From Phycomyces blakesleeanus NRRL 1555(-) (Eukaryota; Mucoromycota; Mucoromycetes; Mucorales; Phycomycetaceae): a DNA stretch of 64,000 bases. This document shows, piece after piece, positions 48,889-59,193 of this stretch (position 1 is its first letter; each line of letters starts with the position of its first letter). The notes below the pieces were generated by a model. That model had not been told where the DNA came from and searched no databases. It was given only the letters and a program-made list of their open reading frames with translations. The translations under genes and the position numbers were made by a program. The DNA is taken from assembly GCF_001638985.1 (NCBI RefSeq), contig NW_017265150.1:1062984-1126983 (forward strand). The letters run 5' to 3'.

Positions 48889-50181
48889 ATGCCTTCCAAT
48901 AGCAGCAGAAAAACAGACCGTAAAGGAAAAGGAAAAGTATCTGCAAGTATATCTATCTCTGCAAACCGTGTTTTGACTGGCTGTGTTGGACCTCGAGAAA
49001 TTGCCCCCAGTTTCTCATCTGCAACTATCCAAGATCAGCAATAGACGGAAATTGTTGAAATGTTTAACAAAGTAAACAACAGTATCAACAGTGTCAAGGA
49101 TGACATTGCTGCTGTCAATAGCAACATGACAGCCTTTAAAAACAGGATGGGCGTTGTTGTTGACACGTCTGGAAAGACACATACGGCATTTGCAGACTTT
49201 GCAACTGCCTATGCCAATGATCAGACTCATATGGCTAGTCTAGGACCATCTCTGATACCATCCTATGTTCCCCAGACCTCCCTCAGTGATGCTGAGGTTT
49301 CTGTCATTATCTTGGTAATTAATATTAATATATGTTAGTATCAACAACTTATTAAACAACCTGTATTTAGAAAATCTTTGCAGAAAAGTTGTGGGACTGG
49401 AAGTTTGAGTCTGACGACCCTGCTGTTGTTGCTGAGAATAAGAGTAAGAAGAAGTAGAACTTGAACAAGAAGATTAACCACTGCGATAACATGGCTGTTA
49501 TCAACTACTTGAAGAGCTACATTAGCGCCCAGACTCGTCTAGCTGGTACTCACCCACGGGTGATAAGTGATAAAATAAAGAACAGGTACAAGCACAGTCA
49601 TCGTACTTTTCACGAGTCTCCTGAGCAGAAGGCCAAGAAAAACAGCAAGGGGAGAGCAAACAGTCGTACTCTTCAGGTTTGTATATACTATATAAAAAAT
49701 TAATTGATATATTACTATTTTCTCAAGCTACAATCTATATAATCAGATGTCTATCTGACGCAAGTCGACATACATGGACAACTGGGTAGCCATTGATGCT
49801 GCAATGAGATATAAGACTGGAAACTCTGTTGAGAAGGCCTATCTCAAACTCTTTCAGAAGGATGCCATGTCTGATGGTGAGTCAGATATTGAGATTGTGG
49901 ACAATCTTCCACGACGGTGTTTGCATGTGGCTTGCCCCACTTGGAGAAGTGAAGAAGTGAATAATATTTAGAATAAATAAATAAGTTTTATAACAAGAAA
50001 AATAAAGAACTAATAAAAATAAATACAGTTCAACAGATTGTTGACAATGGTTGATGACATTGATCGTACCCATCACGTGTCAAATGCGGGCATGGGAACA
50101 AAGCCAAGAATGAACAGATATCCAGCAACATTGTTGCCTTGCTCTGTTCCTGCCACCCTGTCCCAGTCATTGCCTCGTTAG
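48889..50181 (+). pseudogene. Partner gene of element E, four exons, with stops
   Basis: Exons are 48889-49314, 49371-49676, 49747-49956 and 50029-50181. Exon 1 is Ser/Lys-rich, then NKVNNSINSVKDDIAAVNSNM is a likely coiled coil (TAG at 49042 lies before it). Exon 2 has VAENKSKKK and NRYKHSHRTF and ends basic. Exon 3 has KDAMSDGESDIEIVD and CPTWRSEE; exon 4 starts FNRLLTMVDDI. Exon 3 also has a TGA near its start. The motifs line up with A, B and D. Confidence 0.65.
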
Positions 50182-50317
50182 GCAATCAACGATGAATAAA
50201 CATTTTCTTTTTTACTATGTTCTGTTGTAGGGCCAAATAGTAATAATTGAAATTGAATTGATTAAAGGAAATAATAATAATAGAGGATAAATATATAAGT
50301 AAGTGTGTGTATGAGAA

Positions 50318-53266
50318 TTAATAGTAAATTTTTTTTGGTAAAGGAATTGCAAGTTTTTTGTTGACGTTTTTTGTAGTTTTATAATCTACTATTGCAACTG
50401 TTAGGAGAATCCGATGTACTGGCAGGATGCTTTGAAAATCTTGCTTGTAGAATTCATCCTGTAACAACTCAACTCCTTCTAATTCTCTTGTTTTGTCCGA
50501 AGTGGATTTGAACCATTTGACAAATGCAAATACATGCTGACTACTATGGGGATTTCTGTATGTTAGAGAAGAAACAGTTGGCCTAAAATTGTGAACAAAA
50601 AGATACTGAATCTCTCCAATATACGCATGTTCCGACCCAGTTCGTTCAGTGAAATATGCTTGTATATATGATCCATGGTCATTCGTGCCAATGCACCCTT
50701 TGTAGCTTTGCCCAAGAAGATCAACAGACTTCACCATTTCGATCCAGTCATTGACGAAAGGTGAGTCATCAATTACATCTTTGCAATCTGAGATCTGTGG
50801 ATTCTTGTACGCAGCTTGATAATATCCTACAAGACAATCATATTCATGTTTTGGCATAAATGATAATGGTCTTGTTTTCAATGGCAAGGCGGATGGTGGC
50901 AGGGGCTCGTTTCCACGAATTGTCATTGAAAGATTCTGTGAAGCTTCAAGATATTCGGAAATTGAGAAAGAGTGAGAGAGGTAGGTGTTGGTGTTGGTGT
51001 TGGTGTTGTTGTTGTTGTTGTTGTTGTTGGTGGTGAACTTATCGAAAATTTCAAAACATGCAAGTGCATCCATAGGTTTTAGAAGTTGACAAACAAAATC
51101 TCTCTTCCACGACTCTTCAATAAACTGTCTCATAAATGTTGATTCGAACCCGTTTCTTTGATTGGTCTTGATATTTTTCAGAGCACTATTGTACCTTTCA
51201 AAGCTGAAAAGCCAATAGCCATAGATGGGCCCAAAGTCAATCATTGTTTGGCATAAGTGCAGATGCAGGTGCATGTTGGGAGAGAGAAGGTCCAGATCGT
51301 ACAATGTCTCACACCCTTTACAGAATTCTTCTAAGCATTTGTGTCATTTCTCAATGTCTTCTTTAGAAACACTAGGCTTGGTGAAGTATCTGCATGCGTT
51401 AACAAACTCTATCCAGTTCTTGAACTCTGGCAATGGCAACACATCCCTTAGAACCACAGGAGAGTACACAAGGCACCAAGACTTCCACTCATCAGCCTTC
51501 ATATAGGGAAATCCCTTGGCAATCTTTGTCCCAAGTGATGTGTAATTGGGTGGCAACACTACCTTCTCAACAGCCTTTTGCATGGCAACGAGTTTTTTAT
51601 TGTCAATTAATCCATTCGCAACCCATCTCCCCAGCATTCTTTTGGCAGTGCCTAATAAAAGATTGTGCATGGGATCGATGATTGTGCAGCGGACAATGTC
51701 AAAGTACTGAAGACGATGCAGTTCGGACCAGCGAACACTATGTGCAACTTCAAGATGCTGTCTCTCAGTTGGTTTGGTTGCATTTCTCCAGATCTCTGCA
51801 TTCTTACAATTGTCATTCTTAGTGTGAAGGAGCCACTTTGAGAAATCGAATCCAGAATAATCAATGGAACTCGTTCCAGCCAACCTCAAAAATTGACACT
51901 TACACTTGTGGCATGCATTTGTACTTGTATGGGATGTGAACTCACATACGTTCCTTGCAGCAGGTATATCACAGGCAACCATGAGAAGGGCTGCTCAGAT
52001 AGAAGTACCATTTGGACATTGGTGAGTCTTAATCTTAATACCTTTGTACAGCTCCATCAGCTCATCCACAAGCGGTTTCAGATAGTTATTTATGTCAGAA
52101 GTGCTCGCTTCTTTAGGCCCTGGTATTAACCCAACAAGAATCACATTCTCCTTCTTGAACCGCTTACTGCGTGGAAGATTATTGATTGCAAGATATATGG
52201 CACCACAGGAGTAGGTAACACCATCGAATGGCTGAAACCAGTCAATGTTCAGTGTGAGCATGAGTGATTGCTCGGTATCAACAAAAGGTATACCATCTAC
52301 GTCTACTATCTCATTCCACATTGCACCATCATATACGTCAAACAAAGTGCTATCCATTTTTGGGCTGCGGTTCCATGAGTTGATCTTGCTTTCAAAATCT
52401 GGGCATTGAAAAAACGTCTTTAGGGCTTTCTTGACAGAGTGAAATGCATATGTCTTTTTGGGTGCTTTTGACCCGGGACCAGACTTAAGCAAGTGGTTGC
52501 TACACAAGGAGGTTTTACCAAAATTGGGTGATGTACAATGCAAAGGGGCAGCTTCATTATCATATATGGCATGGCATTTGCTATATGCAACATACTTCTT
52601 GACACCACTTGTTAACACTTCAAATCCGGCCAAACGTTTGAGGTCAGCAACACTCACAGGGAGGCGGAATGGGTCAAACAAAAACTGCAGGATCTTGTTG
52701 ATTATGGCAATCAGGATTACAGCTCCTTCATCCACGACGTATAGCGAGACAAAAAGAGCAACTGAAATAACAATGAATCGGTGAATCAAATTCAATTCTG
52801 AGATTGATTCCAACAAAGAATCTTTAATTTGATTTTTTTAAAGAATGTTGATTAACTCTCTATTTTCTAGGATATAATATTATCTAAAGCTGTGTACCTA
52901 CCTTCAGCATTGTCCATCTCAACATCGGATTCATCTTCATATTCTTCTTCTTCTTTGTAAGTGTCACTTGTATACTGGACATTATCTTCAGAACCAAACA
53001 TGCAATCCGTTTCAGAGAAAGGTTAGTTTCTTGTCCACATATCCAAAATGTCATTTGTGTTATTTAGGTCTATAAAAGTGGAATGTTAGACCCAAATAAA
53101 TCAATGTAATAAAATAAGTTTTCTTACTTCTAAGCTCAGAATTCATTTCAACATCTTCCTGTTCAAATTCAAAACTATCTTCCTCTTGATTTACAGGCTC
53201 AGAAACAGCACTACTAATTGTATCGCATGTGTCTTCATGGGCTACACATTTATTATTATTAGTGTT

Positions 53267-53304
<38 letters not shown>

Positions 53305-53554
53305 AAATAATAAAAAAGGAAATGATATAAAATAAAATAAAATAAAATAATAAAATAAAATAATAAAATAAAATAAAATAAAGTAAAGCAAATGTATTAA
53401 CCATACGCGTTTGAACATGTGTAATATCATGATTATCCTTTTCTTGATGACATTTAAATGTTTTAACAGATACAAAATTGAATCCTAGTGTCTTACTTTT
53501 ACAGATAGAGCATTGACACTCTTTTCTAACAGTTGGTTTGCGAATAGGAGCCAT
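50318..53554 (-). pseudogene. Tnp2-type transposase of element E, two in-frame stops
   Basis: The start is MAPIRKPTVRKE at 53554, followed by CQCSICKSKTLGF and KTFKCHQ, the N-terminal finger. Acidic exons (SFEFEQEDVEMN) follow. The main exon shows NIDWFQPFDG, LVGLIPGPKEAS, VACDIPAARNV, CHKCKCQF, IDPMHNLLLGTAKRM and MHLHLHLCQTMIDFGPIYG. TGA codons at 51995-51997 and 51344-51346 interrupt it in frame. A poly-Asn run and a TAT/ATT microsatellite (about 53266-53300) mark its N-terminal intron region. Confidence 0.82.
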
Positions 53555-53810
53555 TTTAAAATGAAAAGAAAGGTTTACAATAGTATTTAATAGTAAAGAA
53601 AAAGACTTCAAAGAAAACACACTTTTATTTTATTTGAGTTTGATGTTGCATTCTAATGCTACACAGCTGCCAGTAGCCAATAGAGTAGCTTAAAATACTA
53701 TTCAAATACTTTACTCACAAAAGTGAGCTGAGCTACAATTTTACCTATTCTGTCTATCAGAACTTAGGTATACTTTACATATGCAAAATTGATCTGTTTT
53801 TGCAGTGTTA

Positions 53811-54030
53811 GCAGAACAGTAACCATATATTAGAATACTCCAACTGAAACAGACGACTGTCTTTTCGTTCCATTTGCTACCTTGCCAGAAAAAGTGGAAC
53901 CAATAATTATTATCTTAGATGTAAACTACTCTCTTCTTGCCAAGTGCAAACACACTCGAAATTTCTGCTGGCCAAATAGCAATCACTTTCATAAAAGAAT
54001 AATCCAAAAGCATAGCCTTGAAGATTATTC
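53811..54030 (+). pseudogene. MULE3 OTU-like domain, C-terminal half
   Basis: The frame continues as SRTVTIY, a stop, then CLFVPFATLPEKVEPIIII and KCKHTRNFCWPNSNHFHK. It is recognised because it follows directly in frame once element E is removed. From 54031 to 54322 I see only AT-rich DNA before the right terminal repeat. Confidence 0.65.
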
Positions 54031-54640
54031 TTTGATGTACTAACAATCAAGGTATAGCTTTTAAATTAGAATTATCTTGAACAATACTAACTTTTCCCAT
54101 ATATTTTTTTTAGATTCTTTTTTACTTTTTAGATTCTATATTTATCTCTATTATCAATATTCCCTTCTGTTTCTATTCAATTTATTATTATCTTTCTATT
54201 TATCTATGTTTCTATATTTATCTTCTTTACAATCTTCCATTTTTATCTTTATCTCTATCTCATTATCATTTTTATATTTTTACAATCAACATAATTTTGA
54301 AACATTTAACAAATATCAAGGCTGACCCCCAAAAAAATGCGTGTAACATGCAAAACTAATTATATGTGACGTCATGTCTAGTTCTTCAATTTGCTCACTT
54401 TTGCATGTCTTATTAGTGTTCAATTTGTTAGTAACACTCCCAAAAGTCAATTATAGGTGATATCATGTTTAATTCTTCAATTTGGTTGCTTTTGCATGAC
54501 TTATCAGTGCTCAATTTGTCAGTAACACTCCCAAAGACTAATTATAGGTGACTTCACATTTAATTCTCCCTTTTGGTCTTTTTTTTTTGCATGTCCGACC
54601 ATAATTTTTCTTGCATGTCCATATCATTGCCCTTCTTTTC

Positions 54641-54974
54641 TGGCACTTGTAACTAAGTTGCAGAATCAATACCACTGAGAATTGTTAAGTTTTTAAGGAG
54701 TTTTTAGATAAAAATAAAGATACTTTTTATTAAATATATTTCTTGACTATTTATACAAAATTATAATTGATTTCTGGCTAAAAGAATAGCTACAATAATA
54801 TGTCTTAGATGCTTGTTGTCCAGTAATATCTCTACAAGTAAATTCCTCATCTCCAACATCTAAAACATAAACAAAAGACCAATTGGTGAAGTCAAGATCT
54901 TTTATCCTAAAAAGTCAACCATTACTGGTTGCTTGTAAATTCCAATTTTGGTTACCGATGTCAACTCTGACAGT
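54641..54974 (-). repeat. LTR-like repeat, second copy of the 17084 family
   Basis: TGGCACTTGTAAC to CAACTCTGACA matches the two halves of 17084-18528 without the pogo insertion. On the minus strand it has TG...CA ends and a TATAAATAG box. It lies between the MULE3 right repeat and a piece of another LTR. Confidence 0.7.
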
Positions 54975-55039
54975 CGCTCTCAAAAGAGAATTCTGTGTAA
55001 TCGTCATTCTGATTGGCTGACAAGAATTCGGGCACAACA
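54975..55039 (-). repeat. 5' fragment of an LTR related to 12633-12960
   Basis: On the minus strand it starts TGTTGTGCCCGAATTC and matches the first 65 bp of the 12633 LTR. It begins 37 bp beyond the 3' end of tRNA-Val. Confidence 0.7.
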
Positions 55040-55076
55040 AAAATAATAGCCAACACTCTGACAACAGAGATAAACA

Positions 55077-55150
55077 TGATTTCTGCCAGACTTGAACTGG
55101 CGACCGTCTGTGTGTTAGACAGACGTGATAACCAACTACACCAAGAAACC
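55077..55150 (-). tRNA. tRNA-Val (AAC)
   Basis: On the minus strand the acceptor stem GGTTTCT pairs with AGAAATC with one G-T pair. The anticodon arm GTCTGT-CTAACAC-ACAGAC gives anticodon AAC. A box (TGGTGTAGTTGG) and B box (AGTTCAAGTCT) are present. The 5' end coincides with the edge of a LINE: the first 15 nt belong to the 16-bp target duplication. Confidence 0.92.
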
Positions 55151-55467
55151 AGGATTGATTGTCATAGTTGTTTTTATATATCTACCAATTTTCATTTTTT
55201 TTAATTGACTTTTTTTTCAAATTGTTGGAATCATCATTGCAATCATCTTCACATCTGCGCCGAAATCACTCAAGATTGTCAGCATCTCCAACTACATCTC
55301 AATTGCCTGTACCTCTGTTATCGTCTCCAGTTCTTTTCTCCTTCTCTGAAGGTGGTTCTGGTGTTTTACCATCAACTTCGCACTTTTTTGTCCCAGTTTC
55401 AGACCTTTCTTTTTCTGCTTTGCCTGCTCCTGGTTCCCACGAATTTTTTTTTCAAGCTCCTCCAACA

Positions 55468-56709
55468 ATGATTGGTTCCCAAAAACAGGTGATTAATTCC
55501 ACTGGCCGCCCTACTCCCACTGCTCTCATTTTGTCTGGCCTCAAGGCAGACTTTAAAAAATTGCACAATGTTTTGTCCTGTTCACATTGCCAGACTACAG
55601 GCAAAATTGTTTCTAATGGGTCTACTTCTCGTACTGGTAGCCCACAGTTTAAATGCAAATGTGGTGCAACATTTACTGCTTCATCCATGCAATCTTTGAT
55701 CAATGCAGTCCAACACAAAATTCCTGAAGTTCATTCTGCAAGTGAGCCTGTTGTGTCCCCTTCTGTTTCCATCTTGGGTCATAGTATTTCCATGGCAGAT
55801 ATCCATGAAATTGAATCTGACATTGCACCTGTTCTTCCAACTGTAATGCCCACTCTTCAGGATATTTGGGACCGTTTCCAGGCTTATGATGAACGTCTTT
55901 CTGCATTGGAGGCTGTTCAAAAAGAGAACATTGAGTTGTGTAAGGCTCTTGCTACTGCAAACGCCACTATTGCACGTTTGACAAAGGAGAATGTTGATTT
56001 TTCTGTTGGTGCTGCAGCATCCAAATATGCTACTATTGCTGCCTCTGTTCCAGTTGTTTCTCAGGCTGATTTTCCATCACTTCCTGCATCCCAGACCCAT
56101 CATTCCACTGAACCCACCAAGACTTTCGTTTCTAAAACACCACGTAAAAGGGCTCCAACTGCTAGGGCCATTGCTGCTGTTGTTCGTGGCATGACAATTA
56201 AAGAAAATGCTGATCAGGGGTTTCAAATTGTTTATGTACCTAATGCTATCCATTTCCCCATTAGTACTCAACGTCAACGTCTTAGGAAATTAAAGATAGA
56301 CAATGCACGTGTGCTGGATCTCCACTATCCTGATCGTAAGGTGATGGGAATGCTTGTACATAATGAGTATGCTCCTGAGCTCAAGACTATCCTGGCGAGT
56401 TATGGTGTTACTACTTTGGATAACTTTGATCCTCTGGACCCTGTTCACCTCCGTGACCCAGCTCTGGCCTCTCTTTCACTTGATGATAGGGCAACAAAAG
56501 CTATACATGTTCACAATGATCGTATGCTACGTGCCATTGAATTCATTAGGGCTCCTGTCAAGTTTGCTGTTGCACGTTCCTTTTGCTCTCAGGGATGGAT
56601 TAGTGATGACCAACTAGCTGAGATTGTTCCCCCACGACCCACCAAAAAAGACTTGGACATCTCTATACATACTGCCAGCATCACCATCCCTTCATTCTCT
56701 GATCTATGA
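55468..56709 (+). CDS. LINE ORF1 protein, copy 1
   Basis: The start at 55468 (MIGSQKQVINSTG) follows a 5' region; the frame is open upstream to 55168, so a longer form is possible. A zinc-ribbon-like pair CSHCQ and CKCGATF lies near residues 34-65. A heptad-like stretch (LSALEAVQKENIELCKAL) suggests a coiled coil, followed by a basic segment (TPRKRAPTAR). The C-terminal part (DNARVLDLHYPDRKVMGML) is compact and may be RRM-like; that is a guess. It ends in TGA overlapping the ORF2 ATG. It is probably a nucleic-acid-binding chaperone. Confidence 0.75.
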   Translation: MIGSQKQVINSTGRPTPTALILSGLKADFKKLHNVLSCSHCQTTGKIVSNGSTSRTGSPQFKCKCGATFTASSMQSLINAVQHKIPEVHSASEPVVSPSVSILGHSISMADIHEIESDIAPVLPTVMPTLQDIWDRFQAYDERLSALEAVQKENIELCKALATANATIARLTKENVDFSVGAAASKYATIAASVPVVSQADFPSLPASQTHHSTEPTKTFVSKTPRKRAPTARAIAAVVRGMTIKENADQGFQIVYVPNAIHFPISTQRQRLRKLKIDNARVLDLHYPDRKVMGMLVHNEYAPELKTILASYGVTTLDNFDPLDPVHLRDPALASLSLDDRATKAIHVHNDRMLRAIEFIRAPVKFAVARSFCSQGWISDDQLAEIVPPRPTKKDLDISIHTASITIPSFSDL

Positions 56710-58311
56710 ATCCAGTAACAATTACATTATGGAATGCAAATGGTCTTGCAAAACAGACCATACCTACGATCCTTTCATATGCTCCACTTACTTCCCTTCT
56801 TTTTATCACTGAAACGTGGCTTTTGTCCCCCCATCGTTATCCTACTTCTTGGCAGCAGTACCATACCTATGGTCAGTCTGTCCCCAATGCTAGCCGTGGC
56901 TGCATGGGTATTTCTCTTCTTGTAAATCCTTCTTTCCCTTACCCCATTTCTATTGTTCCTTCTTCTTCTCCTTATGTTCTTTCTTGTATTGTATTTGATT
57001 GTCTTATTCATTGCATTTATCTTCCCCCTTCTCTTTCTAATGACGATGCAATTTCTATTCTTTATGACCTCCCCCTCTCTTCTTCTTCTATTCCTTCTTC
57101 TAACACTATTTTTTGTGGTGATTTTAATTCACGTATGGGATCCTTTCTTGGTGACCATGCTATCACTTCGCGAGGAACTTCTTTTCTTCAGTGGATCCAG
57201 GCAACTGGTCTCACTTGTTGGAATGAATTACTTGCATTTGGTATTCCTACCTTTCTTTCTGGTGGCTCTGGTACCTCACGTTCCAGTGTCATTGATTTAT
57301 TTCTTTCTACGCCCCCCCTTCTCAATCCTTCTATGCAAATTCGTTCTGATCTTTCTTTAGGCTCTGATCACAAAATGGTCAACCTCACTTTCACTCCCTA
57401 TGTTTCACCTCCCCCTCCCCCTACTAATCATCCGCGCCTACTTTGGAATCTTTCTGGGCTTGCTCAGCCTGACACTCTCAAGATCTACATTGATACAGCT
57501 TCTGGGTCATTGGACAATCTGACAGAGCAGTTCAGTGCTTTCCTTTCTTCTTCTTCTCCTCCTCCTGTAGATTCTCTGTGCTCTGCTTTTGCTCAAGCTA
57601 TCTATGATGCTCTGGACACTGCTGTTGGTCGTCGTACACCACGTACCATGCAAAAGTACTGGTTCTGGTCAGTGGACCTTCAAGAAGCAATGGATCTGAG
57701 AGAACGCAGCTACCAACGCTGGCGTCATTCTAGTGGTTTGCAGAAGGCTATATGCTGGATGCGCCATCAGGATGCATGTCATGCTGTTAGGTTATCAGTC
57801 CAGCGTTGTCGACATGAAACATGGAAAGAATTCTGCAACAAATTGGCAACACAAGACTTTGCAAAGACAACAGCAACAATGAAACGTATTAAAAGCCATC
57901 GTCAAACCAGTCCTGTCTTTGTGGATCCTGGTGGACCTCAAGTAGCTGCTAACAAAATGGCTGATCATCTTCAACAGATTTTCTCAGGTCAATTTCTTCC
58001 TGCACGCCGCCCTCCAGACCAGACAGTGATGATTTCATCACCAATTGCAATTGATGAATCATGTCCTTTTACTCATCTTTCTGTAGAGAGTGCAATTTTC
58101 AAGCTTCCTACACGCAAGACTCCTGGTGTTGACAATCTTCGTGCTGAAATGCTTCACCCAATTGTTAAGCAAGTCTCTCCTGTTCTTTGTCTTTTGTTCC
58201 AGCTTTGTTGGCAATGGGGTTCTGCACCTCTTGCATGGCGTACTGCACAAGTTGTCCCCATCTTTAAAAAGGGTGATACTCATGACCCTGCTAACTATCG
58301 TCCCATTAGCT
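56706..58311 (+). CDS. LINE ORF2, copy 1, cut by assembly gap
   Basis: It starts MNPVTITLWNANG, overlapping ORF1 by ATGA. The AP endonuclease domain is visible: NANG, ITETWLL, GDFNSRMG and SDHKMV. It reaches the start of the reverse transcriptase (FKKGDTHDPANYRPIS) and ends at the N run. There are no stops in the visible part. Confidence 0.88.
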
Positions 58312-58411
58312 NNNNNNNNNNNNNNNNNNNNNNNNNNNNNNNNNNNNNNNNNNNNNNNNNNNNNNNNNNNNNNNNNNNNNNNNNNNNNNNNNNNNNNNNN
58401 NNNNNNNNNNN
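58312..58411. other. Assembly gap, exactly 100 N
   Basis: A run of exactly 100 N is a conventional scaffold gap of unknown size. The two sides are different positions of the same LINE, so the join is unreliable. Confidence 0.98.
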
Positions 58412-59193
58412 AAATTGAGTTGCGTAAGGCTCTTGCTACTGCAAACGCCACTATTGCACGTTTGACAAAGGAGAATGTTGATTTTTCTGTTGGTGCTGCA
58501 GCATCCAAATATGCTACTATTGCTGCCTCTGTTCCAGTTGTTTCTCAGGCTGATTTTCCATCACTTCCTGCATCCCAGACCCATCATTCCACTGAACCCA
58601 CCAAGACTTTCGTTTCTAAAACACCACGTAAAAGGGCTCCAACTGCTAGGGCCATTGCTGCTGTTGTTCGTGGCATGACAATTAAAGAAAATGCTGATCA
58701 GGGGTTTCAAATTGTTTATGTACCTAATGCTATCTGTCTTCCCATTAGTACTCAACGTCAACGTCTTAGGAAATTAAAGATAGACAATGCACGTGTGCTG
58801 GATCTCCACTATCCTGATCGTAAGGTGATGGGAATGCTTGTACATAATGAGTATGCTCCTGAGCTCAAGACTATCTTGGCGAGTTATGGTGTTACTACTT
58901 TGGATAACTTTGATCCTCTGGACCCTGTTCACCTCCGTGACCCAGCTCTGGCCTCTCTTTCACTTGATGATAGGGCAACAAAAGCTATACATGTTTACAA
59001 TGATTGTATGCTACGTGCCATTGAATTCATTAGGGCTCCTGTCAAGTTTGCTGTTGCACGTTCCTTTTGCTCTCAGGGATGGATTAGTGATGACCAACTA
59101 GCTGAGATTGTTCCCCCACGACCCACCAAAAAAGACTTGGACATCTCTATACATACTGCCAGCATCACCATCCCTTCATTCTCTGATCTATGA
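58412..59193 (+). CDS. LINE ORF1, copy 2, 3' part
   Basis: The sequence from IELRKALATANA to the TGA at 59191 repeats 55930-56709 of copy 1 with few changes (for example HFP to CLP, HND to YND). The 5' part is missing at the gap. Confidence 0.85.

Larger units (their letters stand above)
47142..53807 (-). mobile_element. Element E: CMC/Tnp2-type transposon inside the MULE3 OTU exon
   Basis: It starts CACTGGGGGATTAGAT and ends with an inverted CACTGCAAAAACAGAT; the terminal repeat is imperfect. TTA flanks both sides (47139-47141 and 53808-53810). Deleting E and one TTA restores an OTU frame (VANTF joined to SRTVTIY). It is 6666 bp with tail, partner gene (plus) and Tnp2 (minus) in the same convergent order as B. 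Confidence 0.85.
42626..54624 (+). mobile_element. MULE3: Mutator-like element with long terminal repeats and nested insertions
   Basis: The left repeat 42626-42830 and right repeat 54323-54624 are inverted copies starting ATATGGACATGCAAG and ending near a poly-G/poly-C tract. The right one holds an extra tandem unit of about 100 bp. Between them lies one plus-strand gene with transposase, SWIM and OTU parts. Nested inside are a palindromic LTR pair (44201-44952), a solo LTR (45680-46310) and element E (47142-53807). Without these the MULE is about 4 kb. No matching 9-bp duplication was found. Confidence 0.75.

Noticed and set aside
53266..53400. TAT/ATT and AAAATA microsatellites
   Set aside because: Simple repeats in an intron region, common in AT-rich DNA.
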